Positions 56,201 through 63,943 are shown, counted from the first letter of the stretch. The stretch: 64,000 nucleotides of DNA from Thermoplasmata archaeon (GCA_020348445.1 CP070751.1:2047948-2111947), one strand, 5' to 3'. Notes: a model not told the origin generated them from the letters alone. Translations and numbers: made by a program.

Positions 56201-58047
56201 TAACGATATCCCCAGAGTTCCCCAAGGTTTATGAAACAATAGAAATCGATATCACAGCTACAGATGACGATGGCGACATAGTGAACTATTCCTGGGACTT
56301 CGGAGATGGAGAATCCTACTATGAAACAGAAGACTACCATCCAGATGACATTTTCGACGGCGTGACAACCCACTCCTACCCAATAAAGATGGATTATATC
56401 CTCATTGTAACAGTTGTGGACGATGACGGCAATATAACCACAACACAATTCTATATAAATATCACAAACACCCCACCTGAGGTCAGCATAACATCCCCCC
56501 AGGATGGAGCAACTAAAGATGGGACAATATTGATCGAGGGGACATCCTTTGACATAGATGATGGGGAAGTATCAAGAGTTGAGATTAAAATCGGTAACTT
56601 TGACTGGATCCAAACTCAAGATGAGTCTGGAAATGACACATTTTATAAATGGGAATATAACTGGGACACAGAAGATGGTGATTATAAGGTCCCAAATGGC
56701 ACATATACGATTTTGGCGAGAGCTTACGATGAGGAAGGTGGAGTTTCTGAACAAGATAGTATTTCTGTTTATGTGGATAATCAACCAACAAGCATCGGTG
56801 TCACTATGAACGTAAATAGAACAACAGTTGAGGCCGGAGACGCAATTGATGTTTGGGGCAAGGTCACATACAACACAGGTGGACCAGTAACAGGTATTGA
56901 AGTGAATATAACCCTCGTAGATGACTATTGGCTTGCTCCAGTTTCGTCAACTGGAGATTATCAAATTAGCATCACAGCCCCTGATGTGGAAGGAAATTTC
57001 TTGGCTCGGGTTACAGCTAAAAAGGAATCCTATGATGATGCAACAGAGAGCACTCTGATTTACATCACGGCTCCGCCCAAAAAACCGGATTTGACTGTGT
57101 CATCATCGGACATCGACTTCAATCCTTCAGCACCTGTTTCCGGTGTTACAGTGGAAATCTCTATCATGATTTGGAACGATGGTGAAGCAAATGCAGTCGA
57201 CGTTCTCGTTAATATTTATGATGGGGATCCAGATATCCAAGAGAAGTTAATTAGTTCCGAGAAGATAGACATACCAAAACCTGATGATGAGGAGGAAGGA
57301 AGTTACGAAGAGATAACCATCTATTGGCCTACAACAGGGGAATTGGGAGACCATGACATTTATGTGGTGATCGACCCTGATGATGACATAGATGAGCTGG
57401 ACGAAACAAATAATGAGGCTTCAAAACCCATCAATATTCAGGGCCAGTCCGATTTTACAATAAAATCAAGCACCGATATCGCATTTTCCACAGAATCACC
57501 GAAAATAGGGGACACTGTTACGATACAGGTTACCATCTACAATGAGGGACCTGAAAGCGGCTCTGTTAAATACAAAATAGTGGATGTCAATCCAGAAACT
57601 GATGAGAGATCGACAATCTCTGAAGACACCACCGACGAAATCCCCGGAAGTGAAGAAAATACAAATTATGTGACCATCTCCGTGGATTGGGAACCCCAGG
57701 AGGGTGGGGAGCATATCATTTATGTGGAGGTGGACCCTGCAAATCAGATAACTGAAACCAACGAGAAGAACAATAACGCCAGCAGGACCATTAAAGTTGA
57801 AGCACCCCCCGGTGAAGAAGGACTACCCCCATGGCTCATACCCTTGACCGTGATTCTCATCGTGATTGTGATTCTACTTATAGTTTACCTAAACTATAAA
57901 GGAAAGGGTTCAAAACCTGAAAGTGAACTTCCTGTTGCAGAGGTGGTAAAAACAGAGTCCAAGAAATCTGCAAAAGAGGTCAAGGATGAAGAGGAGGAAG
58001 AACCAGAATCCTTATTAGATACCGGTGGTGGGATAAGGATCGGGTAA
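53221..58047 (+). CDS. Surface protein: short beta-helix, cap, CARDB and PKD domains, TM anchor
   Basis: 1608 residues. Signal peptide (about 6-32), a short beta-helix (about 35-260), the shared cap domain (about 265-370; WYLHVLVTE, HTPHNIT), CARDB (about 375-480), an Ig-like domain (about 495-605), and five PKD domains (about 610-1080; YTWDFNDS, FWEFGDG, YRWDFDDGG, YSWDFGDG cores). Two further beta-domains (about 1080-1280), two CARDB domains (about 1285-1400, 1405-1520), a TM helix (about 1535-1555) and an acidic tail ending GGGIRIG complete it. It has the same plan as the other TM-anchored giants: a tip near the N-terminus, a stalk of beta-domains, and a short cytoplasmic tail. The frame opens TTG 53218; ATG 53221 is preferred, and ATG 53236 is also possible because it begins a more typical signal peptide. 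Probably an adhesin or polysaccharide-binding protein. Confidence 0.88.
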   Translation: MGCVKMRKLVSVSIVGAMMLTLIFGLFGGVVEEGKCEIVYDISTNTIYVNSSDSFLASIDGSVPDSIFWHNPAENSYHTTANIQVNDSATLTINPTQKLKLYNASELLFLTVRGILIANGNNELNTISIDSNSTSPSAGDWGGIRFITEISASSILNFVYIANATQAIYCEKSNITISNAIITQNTDYGMYIKDSSPTLKKIQMLNNGNGDPLDCGVYFENSKSIFENCSVINSDFYDIILFGSSNITTMNSTFDDDKVLGIGSTYKFIVRWYLHVLVTEEGGINPIADANVYIKNSTGVPIQGSPFKTASDGNVRWIKVIEYIRDGSLTRISHTPHNITVMHDEYYTGYAKPSPQMTTSKKVQINLTMLRRDLTTTTSDISFSPPDIPIAGEELWIRAKIYNVEVDDAYDVRVLIVDNAPEGSQTIHNSSIGEIKGNSSKNAADVWNPTPGIHIIEVFIDPYDTIPEINDTAPPGWAENNNYASIEISVNALPFVNITNPENDTEVNRSLFIRGTANDDPRDDEMGSNITRVDIKLDEYDWVELQATSLNLTYNTLVGRWEWFYGWDTTQWNGTPIADGNYTIYARSWDNYHFSDIYSVDIAINNTGANTPPNAVISSPTEPNEFNVSQEITFDGTESTDDENPQNLNFSWDLDDTVDTNGDGNFTNDKEAFGNITIHAYHTIGVFTVTLNVTDPQGLSDFDNVTIWVTNHLPVVNITVSNVQPYEEDVVYFNGSESFDPDGNIVSYTWDFNDSTPTATGPEVNHTYTEPGPYNVTLTVMDNTNAHNTTWIIIEVLDNAQPNAQIDDPDPFDTFNVYEKIFFNGSDSSDFNDNELEYFWEFGDGNTYLENASNYPDGEYDGKTTYNYSYIPPLNTFTVTLTVRDDDGGEDSTLITIFVNNYPPVANATSNVTTAPTYQNVQFDASNSEDEDGDTLIYRWDFDDGGISSSETPVHQYTQDGVYNVTLNVTDGAAYDIDWIIITITNRAPIIEEITISPEFPKVYETIEIDITATDDDGDIVNYSWDFGDGESYYETEDYHPDDIFDGVTTHSYPIKMDYILIVTVVDDDGNITTTQFYINITNTPPEVSITSPQDGATKDGTILIEGTSFDIDDGEVSRVEIKIGNFDWIQTQDESGNDTFYKWEYNWDTEDGDYKVPNGTYTILARAYDEEGGVSEQDSISVYVDNQPTSIGVTMNVNRTTVEAGDAIDVWGKVTYNTGGPVTGIEVNITLVDDYWLAPVSSTGDYQISITAPDVEGNFLARVTAKKESYDDATESTLIYITAPPKKPDLTVSSSDIDFNPSAPVSGVTVEISIMIWNDGEANAVDVLVNIYDGDPDIQEKLISSEKIDIPKPDDEEEGSYEEITIYWPTTGELGDHDIYVVIDPDDDIDELDETNNEASKPINIQGQSDFTIKSSTDIAFSTESPKIGDTVTIQVTIYNEGPESGSVKYKIVDVNPETDERSTISEDTTDEIPGSEENTNYVTISVDWEPQEGGEHIIYVEVDPANQITETNEKNNNASRTIKVEAPPGEEGLPPWLIPLTVILIVIVILLIVYLNYKGKGSKPESELPVAEVVKTESKKSAKEVKDEEEEEPESLLDTGGGIRIG

Positions 58048-58074
58048 TAGAGTTATTTTCGAAGCTTGTTTTGT

Positions 58075-58890
58075 TCATCCGTTGAAAACCGTTTCTATTG
58101 TTTCTTTGAGTTTCGGCACACACTCCAGTTCAGCGATTTCCTTCGGGAGAATCCATTTGTACTCCTCGTGCTCCCAATCCAAAGTGATATTTTGCTTCTT
58201 TGTCTCAAATAAAAAAGGATGTATGGCCCACAACATCGTCTTATCTCTTGCGTGGAGAACCTTTCCCTTTCTTCTGAACTCGTAATCATCCCTTTTTAAA
58301 CCAATCTCCTCTGATATCTCCCTGAGAGCTGTTTTATCCGCGGTTTCGCCCACTTCCACATACCCAGAGACACACGCCCATCTACCCTGATAGGTGCCAA
58401 CTTCGTCGCTTCTTCTTAAAACAAGGATCTTCCCTTGATATACAATAACAGAGGTTGCTATGTGCTTGAGGGTCACATTCTTTAAGCCTACGGTCCCTTG
58501 GGTGCCGTTGACAGTAACATCATCACCTGTTTCCAAAAAGGATATATCAATCTCGTCAACAGCAGGAACCTCAGCATTTACTGCATCCCTGATAACGGAT
58601 GAGTCCAAGGATTCGGCCACAAGTGCCGCTGGTTGAATATTATCCTTCATGAGCCTTGTTAAAGTATCAGTATATCCCTCCGAATGCTCCCAAGAAGGGA
58701 ATACAAGTACTCTGTCTTTTATTGGTTCACCGTGAATTTCAATGTCAGAATCAAGTATTTCGGATGTGGCAAAACCCACATCCCTTGCCAGGGATAGGGG
58801 CTTTAGACTTTTAATTACATTACCTTCTTTCTTACCTTTGGACAATCCCCGGCCCTTAATCCTTACCTCCCCTGCGGCTTCCTCTATCAT
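58075..58890 (-). CDS. Fusion of DUF126 (aconitase-X swivel) and NUDIX hydrolase domains
   Basis: 271 residues. Residues 8-128 match the DUF126 swivel fold (KGRGLSKGKKEGNVI near 12-26; IHGEPIKDRVLVFPS near 52-66), the small subunit of archaeal phosphomevalonate dehydratase in the modified mevalonate pathway. The Ser/Gly-rich loop usual after VFPS (GKGS type) is replaced by WEHSEGYT, so this copy may not be catalytic. Residues 140-271 are a NUDIX domain with an intact box (GYVEVGETADKTAL then REISEEIGL, 176-198), preceded by RRSDEVGTYQGRW. NUDIX enzymes cleave nucleoside diphosphates linked to another group, and one branch (IPP isomerase) works in isoprenoid synthesis. The fused swivel may sense a metabolite for the NUDIX half; this is inference. 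It stands alone, converging on the surface-protein gene. ATG 58890. Confidence 0.85.
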   Translation of the reverse strand: MIEEAAGEVRIKGRGLSKGKKEGNVIKSLKPLSLARDVGFATSEILDSDIEIHGEPIKDRVLVFPSWEHSEGYTDTLTRLMKDNIQPAALVAESLDSSVIRDAVNAEVPAVDEIDISFLETGDDVTVNGTQGTVGLKNVTLKHIATSVIVYQGKILVLRRSDEVGTYQGRWACVSGYVEVGETADKTALREISEEIGLKRDDYEFRRKGKVLHARDKTMLWAIHPFLFETKKQNITLDWEHEEYKWILPKEIAELECVPKLKETIETVFNG

Positions 58891-59011
58891 TTCTAAACCA
58901 ACTCCATTTATGAGCGCCTGTAATCGGATTCGGGTCTGAATTCTTTACTTTATCCTAATATTTGAATAAAACGGTGTTTAATTGGGATACTAGTGGAAAG
59001 AAAACGCCTGT

Positions 59012-59230
59012 TCAGTCTTTCCTTTCTGAGGATGCTCTATAGTTGATCTCGTGCTCTATTTCAATGAACTTATCTGCCATCTGGTGCATGGTAGGTGCAT
59101 TTAAGGAGAGCACCGCTTCTGTAATAATTCCTCTAAGAAGGCGTTTTACCATTTCTTTGTCGAGATCTATTGCCGCTTCAACAATCCCCTCAACTATCTC
59201 TTTTTCATCGATTTCTATGGTTATTTTCAT
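59012..59230 (-). CDS. Small charged protein, unknown
   Basis: 72 residues, no TM helix. It begins with a beta-like strand (MKITIEIDEKEIVEGIVEAA) and continues in helices with many charged residues; no Cys. I do not recognise a family. ATG 59230 follows GGTGAT at a good distance, so it is preferred over the upstream GTG at 59239, which is itself part of that ribosome site. It is divergent from arsR, 160 bases away. Could be a small DNA- or protein-binding factor, but nothing in the sequence shows that. Codon use and the ribosome site make it likely real. Confidence 0.6.
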   Translation of the reverse strand: MKITIEIDEKEIVEGIVEAAIDLDKEMVKRLLRGIITEAVLSLNAPTMHQMADKFIEIEHEINYRASSERKD

Positions 59231-59340
59231 GTTTATCACCTTTTTGATCCATAACTTAACTCAATTGGAAAACCGTATAATCCCTTCTTCCTTAAAAAAT
59301 TATTGTATACATTTCTTATACCGTAGCCAGAATATATAGC

Positions 59341-59373
59341 AAAATATTTATATGTATTTATATACATATGTAT
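59341..59373 (+). promoter_or_regulatory. arsR promoter with palindromic candidate operator
   Basis: ATACATATGTAT (59362-59373) is a perfect 12-base palindrome directly downstream of a TATA-like run (AAAATATTTATATG, 59341-59354). ArsR-family repressors bind AT-rich dyads over their own promoter, so this is a reasonable operator. Transcription would start near or inside it, which makes the ATG at 59368 unlikely as the arsR start. Confidence 0.5.
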
Positions 59374-59397
59374 GCAAAAACATATATAGTGGTTAAA

Positions 59398-59688
59398 ATG
59401 GATGAATCGAAATTTCTAAGATGTATAACAGAAGACAGTCGAAGAAAAATCCTGAAATTCCTGGGTAAAGAAGAAAAATGTGTCTGTGAAATCGTGGAAT
59501 TTTTAAAAAAAGAGCAATCTGTTGTTTCCCATCATCTGGCATCTTTGCGCAAATGTAATCTCGTGCAAAGCCGTCAAGATGGAAAGAAAGTGATGTATAA
59601 GGTCACAAATTTTGAAATTATAGAATTTTTAAGAAAGGGAGAGGAATTGTCAGAAACGATAGAGAATATGGAAGGGGAGTGTGAATAA
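59398..59688 (+). CDS. arsR: ArsR-family metalloregulator
   Basis: 96 residues from ATG 59398 (the frame is open from 59368, but those codons overlap the presumed promoter/operator). A winged-helix fold: CITEDSRRKILKFLG (9-23), recognition helix SVVSHHLASLRK (about 41-52), and wing QDGKKVMYKV (about 60-69). KCVCEIVEFL (27-36) gives a Cys-x-Cys pair in the helix before the recognition helix, the ELCVCDL-type site that senses arsenite or other thiophilic metal ions. In the family, metal binding releases the DNA and turns on the operon. It is followed immediately by an arsenite exporter gene in the same frame, separated only by the TAA at 59686-59688, which strongly supports the arsenic role. 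Confidence 0.92.
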   Translation: MDESKFLRCITEDSRRKILKFLGKEEKCVCEIVEFLKKEQSVVSHHLASLRKCNLVQSRQDGKKVMYKVTNFEIIEFLRKGEELSETIENMEGECE

Positions 59689-60726
59689 CTGCCTAAGGAA
59701 AAAACCCTTGGTATTTTTGAAAAGTATCTCACCATATGGGTTGCATTGTGTATAGCAGTGGGCATAGGCCTTGGCAGGGCTTTTCCAGGTATATCAGATG
59801 TATTAAACAGCTTTCAGTTCGCAAATGTTTCCATACCAATTGCCATTTGTTTATTCTTCATGATATATCCTATTATGGTTCAGATAGATTTTAAAAGGGT
59901 AATCGAGGCTGGAAAGACGCCAAAGCCTGTGGCTGTTACTCTATTTATAAACTGGGCCATAAAACCCTTTACAATGGCTTTCTTTGCCTGGCTATTTATG
60001 AGCATCATCTGGTCGCCTTTCTTATCCCAGGAAAATGCATCGCAATATGCTGCAGGCATGATCCTTTTGGGTGTGGCACCTTGCACAGCCATGGTCCTTG
60101 TTTGGAGCTATCTCTCAAAAGGGAATATGGGACATACACTGGTCATGGTTGCCATAAATTCCATTGCCATGCTATTCTTGTATGCACCTTTGGGAGGATT
60201 TCTTTTGGGTGTTGCCAGCATACCAGTGCCCTGGGTGACCATAGCCTTCTCTGTAGGAATTTATGTTGGCCTTCCCCTTGTCTTTGGATATATCTCGAGA
60301 AAGGAGATATTGAAAAGGAAGGGCTCGAAATGGTTCGAGGAGCAGTTTGCTCCCAATCTAAAATATATATCCATTGTTGCCCTCTTAATAACATTGATCA
60401 TCCTCTTCAGCCTCCAGGGGGATGTCATTGTGGAACAACCATTGGTAATAGGAATGATAGCCCTGCCTTTGTTCATACAGACCATGTTCATATTCTGGCT
60501 TACTTATGGTATGTCGATAAAGGTAGGATTAAAATACGAGGACGCGGCCCCCACCTCCCAGATAGGTGCAAGCAACCATTTCGAGGTGGCCATTGCTGTG
60601 GCGATCGTGCTCTTTGGCCTTGATTCTGGGGCAGCTTTGGCAACGGTTGTAGGAGTATTAATAGAAGTGCCAGTCATGCTCGCTCTCGTATATATCTGCC
60701 TTGGAACAAGACACTGGTTCAAATAG
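59689..60726 (+). CDS. acr3: ACR3-family arsenite efflux transporter
   Basis: 345 residues with about ten TM helices; exports arsenite across the membrane. Diagnostic blocks: GVAPCTAMVLVWSYLSKGN, with the key Cys near residue 132, and GVLIEVPVMLALVY near the end, with the conserved Glu. The N-terminal block typical of the family (IFEKYLTIWVAL, about 9-20) lies upstream of the first ordinary start codon (TTG 59746), so translation must begin earlier. No ATG, GTG or TTG lies between that block and the arsR stop. The only start-like codon is CTG at 59689, right after the arsR TAA, about nine bases after GGGGAG. So CUG initiation, stop readthrough from ArsR, or a sequencing or natural point change (ATG to CTG) must be considered. 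It forms an operon with arsR and converges on the CDF gene. Confidence 0.9.
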   Translation: MPKEKTLGIFEKYLTIWVALCIAVGIGLGRAFPGISDVLNSFQFANVSIPIAICLFFMIYPIMVQIDFKRVIEAGKTPKPVAVTLFINWAIKPFTMAFFAWLFMSIIWSPFLSQENASQYAAGMILLGVAPCTAMVLVWSYLSKGNMGHTLVMVAINSIAMLFLYAPLGGFLLGVASIPVPWVTIAFSVGIYVGLPLVFGYISRKEILKRKGSKWFEEQFAPNLKYISIVALLITLIILFSLQGDVIVEQPLVIGMIALPLFIQTMFIFWLTYGMSIKVGLKYEDAAPTSQIGASNHFEVAIAVAIVLFGLDSGAALATVVGVLIEVPVMLALVYICLGTRHWFK

Positions 60727-60736
60727 TCCAAAAAAA

Positions 60737-61945
60737 TCATATGTTCTTGCAAATTCCTGGGCATGTAGCACATTTTCCGTTACACGGTTCGATATGTGTG
60801 TTCACTGTACAACCCGAAAATGCATCCTCAAGCACCGCTTTTAGGCTGTGAGTAAGATCATGGGATTTCGCAACTGACATCTCACTGTCCACTACTATAT
60901 GCATATCTATTCTGCTTTCCTCCCCGCTTGATGTGATCTTAACCTTATGATAGAAGAGCACATCCTCATTCAATTCCAGAACCTGTCTTACAGTTTTCTC
61001 GACTTCATAGGCATTTATTTTGGGTTCCTTGCTTGGGTCCACGTGAACTATGGTTGATGATCTTGTTATATCGGTGACCTTATCCTCCACCTTTTGCGCT
61101 ATCTCGTGAGCGCGCTCGGCTGTGATATCACACTCAACCTCCACATGTAGGGAAACGATTTTGACTGTCCCGTAATCATGCATTGTGATTCTGTGGGTTC
61201 CACATACCCCATCAACAGTATGGGCGGCATTGACGATTGTGGCTAAGGTTTCTTCGTCAGGGGACTTTCCCACCAATGTGTCCGATGAATATCTGAACAA
61301 TGTCACAGCAGTATAGATAATCAACAAGGCAACCACAATACCAAATACTGGATCGAGGATATGCAGGTTGTAATTCGCTCCAATGATCGCAATCCCTACC
61401 GGAATCGAGGTTAGAGCATCACTTCTGTGATGCCAAGCATCCGCAATAAGAGCAGAGCTATCTATCTTCTTTCCGAGCCGAATGGAAAATCTTGCCATTG
61501 CTTCTTTTACTAACGAGGAAAGAATCACCGCGATACCTATGATCCAAAGATATTTGCTTTCAAAAATCTCCACACCACCAATGAGCCTCTCTATTGACTG
61601 CCAAATGAACTGTGCACCTGTGACAAAGAGAAGAACCGCTATTACAAGCGTGGTTATATGTTCGAATCTTCCGTGACCAAATGGATGTTCCTTGTCAGGA
61701 TCTCTTTTTGCGGCCTTAAAGCCAAGGATAACAACACCCGAGGACGCGGTATCTGATAGCGTGTGAAAAGCATCCGTAATCAATGCAATGCTGTTGATAA
61801 AAAGACCGAGAATAAGCTTGAAAACAAACAGAAAGAAGTTACCAACTATACTTACGCATGCCTCGAGATATGCGTATTTTGCCCGCACTTTGGGATCCGA
61901 TATTTTTTCATCTTTGTTCTTGGGATTCAAGGTTATCTGCTCCAT
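60737..61945 (-). CDS. Cation diffusion facilitator metal exporter with two cytoplasmic domains
   Basis: 402 residues from ATG 61945; a longer open frame to 62215 runs back over the neighbouring gene and is not accepted. Six TM helices (about 25-50, 50-75, 100-120, 133-150, 165-200 region, 205-225). Transport-site motifs DAFHTLSD (H61, D65) and DAWHHRSD (H172, D176) give an HD-HD site, as in zinc/cobalt transporters. After the usual cytoplasmic dimerisation domain (about 230-310) comes a second similar domain (about 320-390) and a Cys-rich end (CNGKCATCPGIC), which may bind metal. It exports divalent metal ions by proton exchange. Its neighbours arsR-acr3 make this a small metal-resistance patch. 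The start is only 27 bases from the divergent cyclase gene, so its promoter probably lies inside that gene's 5' part. Confidence 0.9.
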   Translation of the reverse strand: MEQITLNPKNKDEKISDPKVRAKYAYLEACVSIVGNFFLFVFKLILGLFINSIALITDAFHTLSDTASSGVVILGFKAAKRDPDKEHPFGHGRFEHITTLVIAVLLFVTGAQFIWQSIERLIGGVEIFESKYLWIIGIAVILSSLVKEAMARFSIRLGKKIDSSALIADAWHHRSDALTSIPVGIAIIGANYNLHILDPVFGIVVALLIIYTAVTLFRYSSDTLVGKSPDEETLATIVNAAHTVDGVCGTHRITMHDYGTVKIVSLHVEVECDITAERAHEIAQKVEDKVTDITRSSTIVHVDPSKEPKINAYEVEKTVRQVLELNEDVLFYHKVKITSSGEESRIDMHIVVDSEMSVAKSHDLTHSLKAVLEDAFSGCTVNTHIEPCNGKCATCPGICKNI

Positions 61946-61972
61946 CGCCAACACAAATTGCCAATGGGCTAA

Positions 61973-62851
61973 ATGAAGCAAAAGATTAAAACTTTTGCAC
62001 ATTATTACCCAGTGATGCATTCCTGCTTTGATGCCGCAAAGAAAATTGTGGAAGAACAGAAAGTAACATTCTTGTTCGTGATCACGAATAATGCCAAGCT
62101 GATCGATAAAATAATGATGGGTATGCCCGATGTTCCCACCACAATAGCCACAAGCGACTTGGAACTTCAAAAGCTGCTTCGAGATAAGGAAATCAAGGTA
62201 AAGAAGCTTTCCCAACCACCATTATTGGGTATTGATATAATGAGCCAGGCAAAGGAGCTTCTTATTTCAGCCTGGGGGGAGGGAATTCTGAGCTTTGAAG
62301 ATAAGGTACTATGTCTTATAGCAACTGATGTGGAAGCCCTGGTTTTATTCAATGTCGAGGACATGGGGATAACAAGTATAAAGGACCAGGTAAAAGATAG
62401 AGTAAATTTAAAGGTCCTTGAAGCCACTTTCAGTATTGCATCCCAAATAGCAAGAGAAGGAAGGGAAGGCAAAGCCACAGGCGCCCTGATCGTCTTGGGA
62501 GACGCGGAAAATGTTATGAAACATTCCAGACCTCTTATCATAAATCCTTTTAAGGGTCATGAAAAGGACGGGCGTTGCCTGTTGGATCCGGAAAATGTTG
62601 CCACCATCAAGGAATTCGCACTATTGGACGGGGCTCTTATTGTTGATGATGAAGGATATGCGGTGGCTGCTGGGAGGTACATTGTTGGGGTGAGTTGGGA
62701 TCTTTATCTCCAGGGTGGATTGGGTGGAAGGCATCTTGCAGGTGCGTCCATTACAAAAACCACCAAGGCAATCAGTATTGTAGTTTCTTCTACTGGAACG
62801 ATACGAGCTTTCAAGGACGGGGAAGAGATATACAGGATGGGCACGAGCTAA
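61973..62851 (+). CDS. dacZ: DacZ-like diadenylate cyclase
   Basis: 292 residues. The C-terminal half is a DisA_N-type DAC domain with DGALIVDDEGY (219-229) and GGRHLAGASITKTT (251-264), the two motifs that bind ATP in pairs and make cyclic di-AMP. The usual RHR is RHL here, as in other archaeal members where the last position varies. The N-terminal half (about 18-165) is the alpha/beta domain found in archaeal DacZ, including AREGREGKATGALIVLGD (160-177). c-di-AMP controls potassium and osmotic balance in several archaea. A pyruvate-kinase-like C-terminus is absent. The ATG at 61973 leaves only 27 bases to the divergent CDF start; ATG 62015 would lie about 25 bases after a TATA-like GATTAAAAC and would make a leaderless message, so it is a real alternative. 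Confidence 0.88.
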   Translation: MKQKIKTFAHYYPVMHSCFDAAKKIVEEQKVTFLFVITNNAKLIDKIMMGMPDVPTTIATSDLELQKLLRDKEIKVKKLSQPPLLGIDIMSQAKELLISAWGEGILSFEDKVLCLIATDVEALVLFNVEDMGITSIKDQVKDRVNLKVLEATFSIASQIAREGREGKATGALIVLGDAENVMKHSRPLIINPFKGHEKDGRCLLDPENVATIKEFALLDGALIVDDEGYAVAAGRYIVGVSWDLYLQGGLGGRHLAGASITKTTKAISIVVSSTGTIRAFKDGEEIYRMGTS

Positions 62852-62953
62852 GGAAGTTCTGGGATTGGTATTATTATTGATTTGGGATATAGGGAGAGTT
62901 ATCAAGGTAATTGAAGGTTAGTCATTCTTTTAATCCTATCTTCTTGATTCCGC

Positions 62954-63943
62954 TTAACCAACAGTAGGTTTAAATTGATAATAATTTAAATCATCGAAAT
63001 ATGCACAGATAAAGTTATCTAGGGGGATATTTGTTCGTTTGCTCAATGCTAAAGCGTACAGAAAAACCTGTTCTGCTGCTCTTCTATCCCCCTTTTTGGC
63101 ACCAGGCTTGAAATCTAATACATGAATGTTGTTAAATCTCACTTGCAATATATCTATATGGCCAGTCAAGGTATCTGAAAGCTTTATGCCCATTACTTTT
63201 TCTTGTTTTTGTTTAATTTCATTTGGGTAAAGGAAAACAGGTATTTCGTTAGCTACAGTTGCAGAATCATTGATGAGCATGAAATCCTGGACTTTTTTGT
63301 GTCGCTCTTTATTTGTTCTCGCCAAGGTTAAGCCGAATTGTGCGAGTTTGGGGGCATTATTGTATTTTGAAACCTTCTTTGGTTTAATATCTATTTTAAG
63401 ATTGGAACATCTAGGGCCTTCTTTTTTGAACAGATTATTTGGACAGCGATGGAAAATGAATTCGATATAATCACTGAGTTTTGGAAATTTTTTTGCAGCG
63501 AAATTTAATTTAAGCTCATGATATTTAAGGTTGTATATCTGATTGTGATGGAGCTTTTTTGATTTGATTACGGTTTGTGGATCGATTTTGTAATTCTTGC
63601 GGATATTTGCGAAGGTGCATACATCCTGATAGCGCTTCAGCCAAGAATGGATGGTTGATATTGGAATTTTGACTCTGTGTGATTTTGATAGAATTTTGGA
63701 GGTCTGCTGTTTTGTGTAACCCAGGTTATATGTTGAAATCGCGGTGAATATGATTTTTGGCGGGTAAGTGACATATTGTATGTGTTGTTCGCTGAACGTT
63801 TTATTGCACCTGTTGCACTTAAAGCGCTGTATTTTTCCTTTCTTTGTCGTTCTGTACCCTATTTTTGCGATGTTAGAATTAGTGTTGCAGATCGGGCAAC
63901 TTGGTTTTTGCGGACAGTTCTTTTGATTTTTAGGCTGGGGCAT
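62954..63943 (-). CDS. Zinc-ribbon/HTH/PD-(D/E)XK nuclease fusion protein
   Basis: 329 residues. The N-terminus is a transposon-style zinc ribbon (C16, C19, C43, C46; FKCNRCNKTFSE), as in IS1-type InsA proteins. A helix-turn-helix region follows (about 64-104, NLGYTKQQTSKILSKS, STIHSWLKRY). The rest has the signature of a RecB/Cas4-type nuclease: Glu233 (NEIPVF), Asp264 (GHIDIL), Asp277-x-Lys279 (LDFKPG) and Q292xxxY296 (EQVFLYALAL). No transposase DDE triad is visible. It is AT-rich and Lys/Asn-rich, unlike its neighbours, which hints at transfer. It stands alone at the edge of the window; no terminal inverted repeats or target duplication could be seen, though the right side is cut at 64000. 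Possible roles are genome defence, DNA repair or element mobility; the sequence does not decide. Confidence 0.82.
   Translation of the reverse strand: MPQPKNQKNCPQKPSCPICNTNSNIAKIGYRTTKKGKIQRFKCNRCNKTFSEQHIQYVTYPPKIIFTAISTYNLGYTKQQTSKILSKSHRVKIPISTIHSWLKRYQDVCTFANIRKNYKIDPQTVIKSKKLHHNQIYNLKYHELKLNFAAKKFPKLSDYIEFIFHRCPNNLFKKEGPRCSNLKIDIKPKKVSKYNNAPKLAQFGLTLARTNKERHKKVQDFMLINDSATVANEIPVFLYPNEIKQKQEKVMGIKLSDTLTGHIDILQVRFNNIHVLDFKPGAKKGDRRAAEQVFLYALALSKRTNIPLDNFICAYFDDLNYYQFKPTVG

Noticed and set aside
61946..62215. Ninety-residue N-terminal extension of the CDF exporter
   Set aside because: It lies over the start of the convincing dacZ gene, resembles no transporter N-terminus, and the CDF family begins normally at ATG 61945.
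62852..62953. Terminal inverted repeat of an insertion element beside the nuclease gene
   Set aside because: No matching inverted sequence was found in the 57 bases available on the other side; the window ends too soon to decide.
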